A stretch of DNA of 9,080 nt from Candidatus Aegiribacteria sp. (GTDB lineage Bacteria > Fermentibacterota > Fermentibacteria > Fermentibacterales > Fermentibacteraceae). The notes under the pieces were generated by a model that worked only from the letters and a program-made list of their open reading frames with translations, was not told where the DNA came from and did not search any database. The position numbers and the translations under genes are program-made. The DNA lies in assembly GCA_030634715.1 (NCBI GenBank), contig DAOWAG010000031.1:1-9080 (forward strand), read 5' to 3'. Position 1 is the stretch's first letter, and each line of letters starts with the position of its first letter. This document shows, piece after piece, positions 1 to 6,199 of the stretch.

Positions 1-2
1 AC

Positions 3-1256
3 GGTGATGGTGATATGGATATACTTGGAGCTGCCATTAATGTAGACCAGATATCATGGTGGGAAAACCTGGATGAATCCGGTACAAACTGGGCCAAACA
101 TATCATAACCAGCAGTTTTGATGGTGCTCATTCCGTTTGTGCAGCTGATGTTGATAGTGATGGTGATATGGATGTAATTGTAGCTGCACGGCTTGCGCAC
201 GATATTTACTGGTGGGAAAATTTGAATGGTTCCGGTACGAGCTGGGAAGCTCATCCGGTTAACACACAATTTGCCGGTGCCTCGTCTATATTTGCAGCAG
301 ATATAAATGGTGATGGTGATATGGATATACTTGGAACTGCCATTTTCGATGACGATATCTTCTGGTGGGAAAATCTTAACGGTTCAGGTACGGACTGGGG
401 CAAGATTAAGATCGATGAGAATTACGATGGAGCATCTGCAGCTTATGCGGCTGATATGGATGATGATGGTGATATGGATGTACTTGGAGCTGCATCAGGT
501 GAGAATGATGTTTCATGGTGGGAAAATCTTAACGGTTCAGGTACAAGCTGGACTAGACATGAGATCGATGAGAATTTCGAGGGGGCATCTTCGGTATTTC
601 CCGGAGATTTTAATAGTGATGGGATTATGGATGTACTCGGATCATCATCTTTGTCCAATTATGTCTCATGGTGGGGAGGGTTTGAAGCGACAGGTACACT
701 GGAATCAAGTGTTCTGAATACTCTGGCTGTTCCTCTCTGGGGCTGGATTGACTGGACCTGTACTAACGAACCGGGAACTTCGGTTTCTTTTCAAGTCAGA
801 GCTTCTGATGATCATACCAGCATGGGTGAATGGTCGGACGAAATAAATTCACCCGGCAACCTTGGAGGTATACTGTACAATGGTCTTCAGTATGTTCAGT
901 ATAGAGCCATTCTGACATCAGGTGATAACAGCATAACACCTACTCTTAATGATGTTACTATCTCATGGAATTTAGAAGGAATTGGCGAAGGTGATCCAAC
1001 TGGATACAGTCTTCTACCATTTACCCCAAACCCGATGCAGAGTAGTGTTCTAATAGGCTATACCGTACCAGGTGAATCTATTGTGCATCTATCGATTTAC
1101 GATGTTTCCGGTCGGTTGGTTAATCAGATTGAATCAGTGGATAGCCATGCAGGTTATAATCAGGTAGCTATTCCTGAACTTGATTCAGGTCTGTATTTCT
1201 GCCGGATGACATCTGGAGACTTTACTGAAACGCAACAGTTTGTCGTAATTCAGTAG
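3..1256 (+). CDS. Secreted FG-GAP/VCBS repeat protein with T9SS-like C-terminal sorting domain (5' end outside window)
   Basis: The frame is open from the window edge (Gly-Asp-Gly-Asp precedes the first Met at 15), so the N-terminus and any signal peptide lie upstream. Counting from that Met, residues 1-204 are four repeats of exactly 51 residues, with a partial fifth from 205. Each has a WWENL-type core and ends in a calcium-loop motif such as DVDSDGD or DINGDGD, typical of FG-GAP/VCBS beta-propeller blades. Residues about 227-318 form a beta-rich segment (GEWS, YVQYRA, DVTISW) that I cannot name. Residues about 333-413 match the type IX sorting domain pattern: TPNP, then IYDVSGRLV, then SGLYFCRM and a hydrophobic end. 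In that family the domain directs export across the outer membrane and is then removed. The protein is therefore probably extracellular or surface-attached, perhaps adhesive. Ligand and function are unknown. It converges on the minus-strand genes and ends in front of a terminator. Confidence 0.85.
   Translation, partial: GDGDMDILGAAINVDQISWWENLDESGTNWAKHIITSSFDGAHSVCAADVDSDGDMDVIVAARLAHDIYWWENLNGSGTSWEAHPVNTQFAGASSIFAADINGDGDMDILGTAIFDDDIFWWENLNGSGTDWGKIKIDENYDGASAAYAADMDDDGDMDVLGAASGENDVSWWENLNGSGTSWTRHEIDENFEGASSVFPGDFNSDGIMDVLGSSSLSNYVSWWGGFEATGTLESSVLNTLAVPLWGWIDWTCTNEPGTSVSFQVRASDDHTSMGEWSDEINSPGNLGGILYNGLQYVQYRAILTSGDNSITPTLNDVTISWNLEGIGEGDPTGYSLLPFTPNPMQSSVLIGYTVPGESIVHLSIYDVSGRLVNQIESVDSHAGYNQVAIPELDSGLYFCRMTSGDFTETQQFVVIQ
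15..626 (+). repeat. Four in-frame tandem 153-bp coding repeats (FG-GAP/VCBS blades)
   Basis: The units start at 15, 168, 321 and 474, each at an ATG-Asp codon pair following an Asp-Gly-Asp loop, and are all exactly 153 bp (51 residues). A fifth, degenerating copy begins at 627. Unit 3 and unit 4 share an uninterrupted identical stretch of 29 nt (363-391 and 516-544), which suggests recent duplication or gene conversion. The last loop has lost its final acidic residue (NSDGI in place of GDGD). The repeats are coding protein repeats, not a DNA-level array. Confidence 0.9.
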
Positions 1257-1291
1257 AGGATCTACTTTTCTGTTCGATTAATGAAGAGAAT

Positions 1292-1321
1292 GGGAGCCAG
1301 CGTTTGACTGGCTCCCTTCTT
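1292..1321. terminator. Probable bidirectional rho-independent terminator between convergent genes
   Basis: There is a perfect 9-bp GC-rich stem, gggagccag (1292-1300) with ctggctccc (1308-1316), and a 7-nt loop. A short T-rich tail (ttctt) follows on the plus strand. On the minus strand the stem is followed by attctcttcatt. With one bulged base the stem can extend through flanking aaga/tctt. It lies 35 nt after the stop of the plus-strand repeat protein and 85 nt beyond the stop of the minus-strand O-methyltransferase, so it could serve both. The T tract is short, so strength is uncertain. Confidence 0.75.
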
Positions 1322-1351
1322 GATTTCCGATAATTGGAACAACACTTTTCG

Positions 1352-1368
1352 ATGGTTATGATAACCAT
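1352..1368. repeat. Perfect 7-3-7 inverted repeat in convergent intergenic region
   Basis: The sequence atggtta-tga-taaccat is a perfect 7-bp inverted repeat with a 3-nt centre, 38 nt beyond the minus-strand O-methyltransferase stop. No T-run follows on either strand, so it is not a classical terminator. It could be a weak hairpin stabilising the 3' end of the minus-strand mRNA, or chance. The rest of the 1257-1405 gap holds only the terminator described separately. Confidence 0.4.
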
Positions 1369-1405
1369 GCTAAATAAACTGATAGGATCAGGGTAATTAT
1401 ATTCT

Positions 1406-2071
1406 TCACGCTTCTCTCCGAACGAGCGTCAGACCGTCGCTGACAGGAATCATTGAGACGTCCACCCTGTCGTCAACGTAAATCCTTCTGTTCAGCTCGC
1501 GGATGGCTACTGTTCCAGGATCATCAGATTGAGGATCGATAACACTTCCATGTCTCAGAACGTTGTCCAGAGCGATGAGACCCCCCGGTTTTATCAATTG
1601 CATGCATTGCTCGAAGTAGGTTCCGTAATCCTCTTTGTTGGCGTCTATAAAGGCAAAATCGAAAGTATTACCGAGACCTGCTTCAATGAGTGAGTTAAGA
1701 GTATCTTCAGCGGGAGCAATCCTGAGGTCTATCTTGTGATCAACAGATGCCTTAATCCAGTATTTTTCAGCTATATCCGTCCACTCTCTATTCACATCGC
1801 ATGCGATAATAAGACCGTCTTCCGGAAGCCCCATAGCTGTCCAGAGTGTGCTGTATCCGGTAAAGACACCTATTTCCAGTGTCTTCTTCGCATTGATCAA
1901 CCTGATGAGCATGTACATGAGTTGTCCCTGCTCCGGGGATATCTGCATGATGGAGTTTTCCATAAGAGCGGTTTCTTCTCGAAGATTTTTCAGAATTAGG
2001 GTTTCTCTTACGGATACTGAGAGCATGTATTCGCGGATATCATCCGGCATTCCCAATGTAGAAGTAGACAT
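1406..2071 (-). CDS. SAM-dependent O-methyltransferase, family 3 (CCoAOMT/COMT-like)
   Basis: At 221 residues this has the usual length of bacterial family-3 O-methyltransferases, cytosolic class I enzymes that methylate hydroxyls of small, often catechol-type, molecules with a divalent metal. The family entry motif SPEQGQLM is at 45-52, SAM-binding motif I LEIGVFTGYS at 65-74, and a ribose-binding acidic residue is expected at Asp92. FIDANKEDY at 141-149 and LDN at 168-170 supply the expected metal ligands Asp143, Asp169 and Asn170. The ATG at 2071 is preceded by gagagaaggg, a Shine-Dalgarno-like purine run. It starts 16 nt after the other methyltransferase gene ends, so the two are probably co-transcribed. 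The substrate cannot be told from sequence. Transcription probably ends at the hairpin near 1292-1316. Confidence 0.88.
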   Translation of the reverse strand: MSTSTLGMPDDIREYMLSVSVRETLILKNLREETALMENSIMQISPEQGQLMYMLIRLINAKKTLEIGVFTGYSTLWTAMGLPEDGLIIACDVNREWTDIAEKYWIKASVDHKIDLRIAPAEDTLNSLIEAGLGNTFDFAFIDANKEDYGTYFEQCMQLIKPGGLIALDNVLRHGSVIDPQSDDPGTVAIRELNRRIYVDDRVDVSMIPVSDGLTLVRREA

Positions 2072-2087
2072 TATGCCCTTCTCTCAA

Positions 2088-2831
2088 TTATTCGGCAGCA
2101 GCAATTATTACTAACCGAGAAGCTTCGGAATCGTATGGTTTACCATGAATATTGCCATAAATATGCTGCACTGAAAAACCGGCTGCCTGAAGCATGTTTT
2201 CCAGCTCAGCGGCGCTGTACAGCCAGTGTGAGAATTTCCATCTATTTTTTACTCTGTCATTTTCGATGATCAGCCATTCATTATGGATTTTTTTCCAACC
2301 ATCCTCAATTCTGTGCTTCTGAACTAAAAGAGTCCCATCCTCCAGCTCATCTGACGATATGGGGCTGAAAATTGATGCGAGAACCTCTTTGCCCATTAGT
2401 TCAAGGATGAGTTTTCCACCCTGTCTGAGAGATATTCTAATATTATGGAGAACTTTCATATTATCGCTGTGTTTCTCGAAGTATCCGAAGGACGTGAACA
2501 TACAGAGAGTGAGGTCATAAGATTCAGGTCGAACAAAATTGCGCATATCCTCAGGAACCCACTCTATATTAAAACCTTCCAGAGAGGATCTTCTTTTCGC
2601 AATTTCCAGCAGGTATTCTGATCTATCGACACCTGTAATGGTAAAACCGCGTCTTGCCATCGCTATAGAGAATCGCCCTGGACCACAGCAGAGATCAAGA
2701 ACATCTCCCTCTGTAATGCCCGTAAGCTCTATAAGGGAATCAGTGTCTTCCTCAGCATTTTCCATTCGTGAAGCAGGGAACATGAATGGGTATGAATCAC
2801 TCCAGAAAGTATCATCTTCGAACCATTCCAT
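2088..2831 (-). CDS. Class I SAM-dependent methyltransferase, substrate unknown
   Basis: The 247-residue protein has a single Rossmann methyltransferase domain. Motif I is VLDLCCGPGR at 44-53, the acidic end of strand beta2 is Asp69 (GVDRS), PEDMRNF at 93-99 is the adenine-contacting segment, and a strand-4 region (YDLTLC) is at 105-110. The C-terminal half, about 150-235, is rich in Trp, His and charged residues and probably forms the substrate cap. No membrane segment or signal peptide is seen. The ATG at 2831 has a strong Shine-Dalgarno sequence (GAGAGGA, 2839-2845) 7 nt upstream. It heads a two-gene unit with the O-methyltransferase. The CCGPGR signature is common in generic methyltransferases, so I give no gene name; small-molecule rather than nucleic-acid methylation is a guess. 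Confidence 0.82.
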   Translation of the reverse strand: MEWFEDDTFWSDSYPFMFPASRMENAEEDTDSLIELTGITEGDVLDLCCGPGRFSIAMARRGFTITGVDRSEYLLEIAKRRSSLEGFNIEWVPEDMRNFVRPESYDLTLCMFTSFGYFEKHSDNMKVLHNIRISLRQGGKLILELMGKEVLASIFSPISSDELEDGTLLVQKHRIEDGWKKIHNEWLIIENDRVKNRWKFSHWLYSAAELENMLQAAGFSVQHIYGNIHGKPYDSEASRLVIIAAAE

Positions 2832-2887
2832 TACATTGTCCTCTCAAACATCACGGATTGCATCGTCTGCAGAAGTTACATATCCCG

Positions 2888-2917
2888 GTTATCCTGATGG
2901 CGTTGCGGCATCGTCAA
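2888..2917 (-). promoter_or_regulatory. Candidate sigma70-type promoter for the methyltransferase pair
   Basis: On the minus strand TTGACG (2912-2917) and GATAAC (2888-2893) are separated by 18 nt. They match the -35 consensus at 5 of 6 and the -10 consensus at 4 of 6 positions. They lie about 57 nt upstream of the methyltransferase ATG, in the only sizeable gap between minus-strand genes. The pair was found by eye; promoter rules in this lineage are unknown, so this is only a suggestion. Confidence 0.35.
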
Positions 2918-2963
2918 GATCTGAGAAACCGCTGACAGGGATGAATTCTGTGTGAATCTGAGA

Positions 2964-2980
2964 TATGCAAAGATTGCATA
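2964..2980. repeat. Perfect 7-3-7 inverted repeat just downstream of the NlpC/P60 gene
   Basis: The sequence tatgcaa-aga-ttgcata is a perfect AT-rich inverted repeat starting 16 nt beyond the minus-strand stop of the lipoprotein gene. No T-run follows, so termination here would be weak and the lpx operon may read through into the methyltransferase genes. It could alternatively be an operator upstream of the candidate methyltransferase promoter. No other clear structure was seen in the 2832-2995 gap. Confidence 0.35.
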
Positions 2981-2995
2981 GAAGCAAGAATATCA

Positions 2996-3508
2996 TTAAA
3001 GGAACCTTCCCGCAGATACAATCCTGTTCGCGTAGTATTCCTTGGAGAGGGATTCCCTTACAACTCCCCTGCTGCTGGACGCATGTACAAAGAATCCGTT
3101 TCCGATGAAAATTCCGACATGTGAGATACCGGAACCTTCTGTATTAAAAAATAACAGATCGCCGAATTTGAGATCCGTGGGGTTAATGTTTTCTGCTTGC
3201 GCGGCCTGCTGACTGGCTGTTCTCGGTATTTCGATATTCACAGCTCTGTAAACCAGCTGAGTGAATGCTGAACAGTCCACACCGGATTTGCTGTTACCTC
3301 CGTATTGATAGGGAGTACCGATCCATGAATTGATTTCATTCATCATTTTATTGGCAGTTGATGATCTCGGACCACTTCCCGTGGATGCGATTTCAGCCCA
3401 GGAGCCACCTGTACATTGTACTCCATCACCACGGTATACTGGAATCGTTCTGCAACCTAAAAGAGCAAGAACAATGAGCAAAAAGAAGGTAATATGGTTA
3501 TTCTTCAT
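2996..3508 (-). CDS. NlpC/P60 peptidoglycan hydrolase, lipoprotein, MepS (Spr)-like
   Basis: The 170-residue protein begins with a short basic stretch, a hydrophobic core (about 7-17) and a lipobox LLGC, with Cys19 as the lipidation site. No Asp follows the Cys, so outer-membrane sorting is likely by the E. coli rule. The NlpC/P60 domain covers about 55-170: GTPYQYGG at 64-71, nucleophile Cys79 in VDCS, His130 in SHVGI and a third catalytic residue His142 in VHASS. FGDLLFF (115-121) and PRTASQQA (95-102) also match the MepS/Spr pattern. Such enzymes cut D-amino-acid crosslinks or stem peptides of murein in the periplasm. Its ATG overlaps the nadB stop as ATGA with only a weak ribosome site, so translation is probably coupled to nadB. 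It is the last gene of the lipid A operon. The exact bond cleaved is not certain. Confidence 0.9.
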   Translation of the reverse strand: MKNNHITFFLLIVLALLGCRTIPVYRGDGVQCTGGSWAEIASTGSGPRSSTANKMMNEINSWIGTPYQYGGNSKSGVDCSAFTQLVYRAVNIEIPRTASQQAAQAENINPTDLKFGDLLFFNTEGSGISHVGIFIGNGFFVHASSSRGVVRESLSKEYYANRIVSAGRFL

Positions 3509-5097
3509 AGCTTTATCTTAATAATAGTGTCTCTTGGTGGCTGTTTCTGTTCGGGACAGTCAAGAGTGTAGTGAAGACCCCGGCTTTCTCTCCTTCTCAA
3601 TGCCGATCTGACTATCGCTCTGCCAACTGAGCAGATGTTCCTCAATTCAAGAAGTTCCACAGTTGGAAGAAGAGACCAGTAATCCTGTTCGATTTCGTCT
3701 GCCAGGACATCAATTATTCTCAGGGCTCTATGAAGTTTTCTGTCTGACCTGACGATGCTTACATAATCCCACATGACGTTTCTCAGAGCTGCCCACGCAT
3801 AATCAACGAGGACGTTTTCCTTTAATGGTTCAGCGCGTCCGTAAGTCCAGTCTCTGGCTGAGAATCTATCCGGTTTCAATACAGTGTCAGGGATTGAATC
3901 AGCTGCTTTTAATCCCATTACGCCTGCTTCAAGCAAACTGTTGCTGCCAAGACGATTGGCGCCGTGAAAGCCGGTACAGGAAACCTCTCCAATAGCTCTC
4001 AGGCCATTCATAGCGGTAGTGCCATCGATAGCCGCGTCTATCCCGCCAACACAATAGTGTGCTGCCGGAACGACAGGTATTGGTTCCAGCCATGGAACAA
4101 TACCGACTGAAGTGACACCTTCAGTTATTTCAGGGAATGATTCTTCCAGTCTTTTCCGACCAAGGTGGGTGGCATCAAGCAGAACATGATTATTTCCAAG
4201 TCGTTTCATTTCTGAGTCAATGGCCCGTGCTACAACATCTCTTGGCGCAAGCTCCATCCTCTCTGCATCGTAGTTTTCCATGAATCTCTCACCATCGAGA
4301 TTAAGCAATCTAGCGCCCTCTCCCCTGAGAGCTTCAGTTATCAGGAAATTTCTTTTATCAGGATGAAACAGACAGGTTGGATGAAACTGGTAGAATTCCA
4401 TGTTTCGAATCGGAAGTCCGGCTCTGCAAGCCATCGCTATGCCGTCTCCGGTGGCCGAATCCTGATTTGAAGTGTATTTGTAAACTTTACCGGCTCCTCC
4501 TGTCGCTATGATGGTTTCACCTGCAAGCACAGTTGAAATTAGACCATCGTGAAGGATGTGAGCGCCGAGACATCTGTCTACGGCATTTTCAACCAGATCA
4601 GGCATCTCTCTGGAAGCGGTAAGAAGATTAACAGCAAAAGCGGGTTGCAGTAATGAGATATTCTTTCTTTCTTTGCATCTGTCACAGAGTATTTCACTGA
4701 TCATCCTGCCCGTTCTGTCTTTGTGGTGAAGGACGCGTCTGATACTGTGACCGCCTTCCATTCCCCCTTTGCCGGGATCGAAGGCTCCTTCAAGAACAGC
4801 ACCCCATTCCGACAATTGATGTACAAGGCACGGACCGCTTTCAATAATATTGATAGCCACGTCTTCATCAACGAGACCTGCGCCTGCCAATACGGTATCT
4901 CTCAGATGAAGTTGAAAACTGTCATCTTCTGATATTGCTGCTGCAAGGCCACCCTGTGCAAGGTAAGTGTTTCCTGTGGGAATTGGAATCTTACTCACAA
5001 GAAGAATATCAAGCTCTTCAGGAAGAGCGAGTGCGCATGTCAGTCCCGCCATTCCAGCGCCAAGTATCAGTACATCAGTTCTGATTGTTCGATTCAC
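3505..5097 (-). CDS. nadB: L-aspartate oxidase (NadB), NAD de novo synthesis, GTG start
   Basis: This flavoprotein oxidises L-aspartate to iminoaspartate, which NadA condenses to quinolinate. Numbering from the proposed GTG at 5097 (530 residues; E. coli NadB has 540), the FAD dinucleotide motif GAGMAG is at 13-18, YLAQGGLAAA at 45-54, FHPT at 238-241, TEALRGEGA at 254-262, LAPRDVVARAID at 283-294, PAAHYCVGG at 344-352 and GFHGANRLGSNSLLEAG at 376-392. His239, Arg286 and His347 align with known active-site residues of the family. The pattern separates it from fumarate reductase/SdhA. A longer frame from 5190 would add 31 residues inside lpxK without family similarity. The GTG has AGGA 8 nt upstream and starts 10 nt after the lpxK stop. 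nadA and nadC are not in the window. A helical C-terminal domain, about 415-515, is intact. Confidence 0.95.
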   Translation of the reverse strand: MNRTIRTDVLILGAGMAGLTCALALPEELDILLVSKIPIPTGNTYLAQGGLAAAISEDDSFQLHLRDTVLAGAGLVDEDVAINIIESGPCLVHQLSEWGAVLEGAFDPGKGGMEGGHSIRRVLHHKDRTGRMISEILCDRCKERKNISLLQPAFAVNLLTASREMPDLVENAVDRCLGAHILHDGLISTVLAGETIIATGGAGKVYKYTSNQDSATGDGIAMACRAGLPIRNMEFYQFHPTCLFHPDKRNFLITEALRGEGARLLNLDGERFMENYDAERMELAPRDVVARAIDSEMKRLGNNHVLLDATHLGRKRLEESFPEITEGVTSVGIVPWLEPIPVVPAAHYCVGGIDAAIDGTTAMNGLRAIGEVSCTGFHGANRLGSNSLLEAGVMGLKAADSIPDTVLKPDRFSARDWTYGRAEPLKENVLVDYAWAALRNVMWDYVSIVRSDRKLHRALRIIDVLADEIEQDYWSLLPTVELLELRNICSVGRAIVRSALRRRESRGLHYTLDCPEQKQPPRDTIIKIKL

Positions 5098-5109
5098 GTG
5101 AGATATCCT
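5098..5109 (-). promoter_or_regulatory. Shine-Dalgarno site fixing the nadB GTG start
   Basis: On the minus strand AGGA (5106-5109) lies 8 nt before the GTG at 5097 and overlaps the lpxK stop codon (5108-5110). Ribosomes finishing lpxK can thus reinitiate directly on nadB. This supports GTG over the upstream ATG at 5190, which lies 83 nt inside lpxK. Confidence 0.7.
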
Positions 5110-6199
5110 ATCCGTTTTGAAGCACTCTAAACCTTGCAATAGTGTTCTGAATGTCATCCAGAAGCTCAGGTATGTCTCCCTCAACCTCAAGATTCATGGT
5201 CTGAACCAATATATCTTCAGTATCAGGAATACCGGTCAGTTTCACGGCATCCTTTTCCGTAGTTATCAATGCTGCTGCCCGTTTTTTTTGCATAATTTCC
5301 TGCAACTGTTCTACATCATCTGATGAATAAACATAATGGTCAGGAAATGCCACAAGTTCCCTTAAAGTAAAACCAGCTTCTTCAAGAGAGTTTCGGAAGC
5401 TTTCAGGTTTTCCAATTCCGCAGAATGCAAGAACAGGAGCTTCAGGAATATCCGGCAGTCTTCTGCCAGATACAAGTCTGACACCTGTTGGCTGAATTCT
5501 GCTGAACTGCACAGATGCTTTCCAGTTGTAGTCTGAAACTCTCCTCTTTATCCACTCGGCTGACATTCCAGACGCTATCCGGTTTATCCAGATATGATCC
5601 GCTCTTGAAATGAATGATGGGAATTCCCTGAGAGTGCCGGAGGGGAGAATTCCACCCTGCCCAAACGGGTTTGAGAAATCAAGGACAATGAGTTCTATGT
5701 CTCTGTGAAGTTTCAGATGCTGGAATCCGTCATCAACTATAATGATATCCGGATTGTCCTCTCGAAAAGCTCTTATAGAAGCTTCAGTTTTGGACCTGCC
5801 TGCATAGACTCTGGCCTTTCCTAGGAGACTCTCCGCAAGAAGCAGAACTTCATCTGTAAATTCTTCTCTTACATCGGCATTGTCCAGTCTGACCCTGCAC
5901 GCGGATTCCCTCTTCCCGAAATTCCTTGCGACAACCGCGACAGAATAACCCATCCCTGCGATTCTTCTTGCAAGCCAGATTGTGACAGACGTTTTACCTG
6001 TTCCGCCAACCTCGATATTACCGACGCTTATAACTGGAACGGGCAGTCTGAACTGTTTCCTGCCAGATTCATACCAAATTCTTCTAAGAGCTGCGATCGA
6101 ACCGTATAACCAGCCGACAGGCATCAGCATCCATCCAAGCCAGGCATAATAGCCCTCTCGAGATGCTATTTTTCTGAATATTCTGTCAGGTCTCTTCAT
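5108..6199 (-). CDS. lpxK: Tetraacyldisaccharide 4'-kinase LpxK (lipid A synthesis)
   Basis: LpxK transfers the ATP gamma-phosphate to the 4' position of the lipid A disaccharide at the cytoplasmic face of the inner membrane. With the start at 6199 it is 363 residues, somewhat longer than E. coli LpxK (328). A hydrophobic membrane-anchor segment lies at about 18-38, the Walker A loop GNIEVGGTGKTS at 60-71, TDEVLLLAES at 115-124, DDGFQH at 156-161, ILPSGTLREF at 184-193, FPDHY at 285-289 and TTEKDAVKL at 313-321, all in family order. The usual RGYG segment after the P-loop reads RNFG (92-95). The frame is open back to an ATG at 6268, but that start would overlap waaA by 83 nt. ATGs at 6199 and 6202 follow GGAG (6207-6210) at 7 and 4 nt, and 6199 fits better. 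It overlaps the waaA end by 14 nt. Confidence 0.93.
   Translation of the reverse strand: MKRPDRIFRKIASREGYYAWLGWMLMPVGWLYGSIAALRRIWYESGRKQFRLPVPVISVGNIEVGGTGKTSVTIWLARRIAGMGYSVAVVARNFGKRESACRVRLDNADVREEFTDEVLLLAESLLGKARVYAGRSKTEASIRAFREDNPDIIIVDDGFQHLKLHRDIELIVLDFSNPFGQGGILPSGTLREFPSFISRADHIWINRIASGMSAEWIKRRVSDYNWKASVQFSRIQPTGVRLVSGRRLPDIPEAPVLAFCGIGKPESFRNSLEEAGFTLRELVAFPDHYVYSSDDVEQLQEIMQKKRAAALITTEKDAVKLTGIPDTEDILVQTMNLEVEGDIPELLDDIQNTIARFRVLQNG

Noticed and set aside
15..626. Regularly spaced repeats as a possible CRISPR array or satellite
   Set aside because: The 153-bp period is in frame, diverged mostly at synonymous or variable positions, and codes for protein blades; there are no short repeats with unique spacers.
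307..717. 136-residue plus-strand frame within the repeat gene
   Set aside because: It is an out-of-frame shadow of the 153-bp coding repeats; its Met- and Trp-rich sequence is the repeat read in another frame.
2539..2955. 138-residue plus-strand frame opposite the class I methyltransferase
   Set aside because: It is antisense to a well-supported gene and resembles no family; it has Ser/Arg-rich shadow composition.
5098..5190. 31-residue N-terminal extension of NadB starting at the ATG at 5190
   Set aside because: It lies inside lpxK, has no resemblance to NadB N-termini, and the GTG at 5097 has a well-spaced AGGA and matches the usual NadB start just before the FAD motif.
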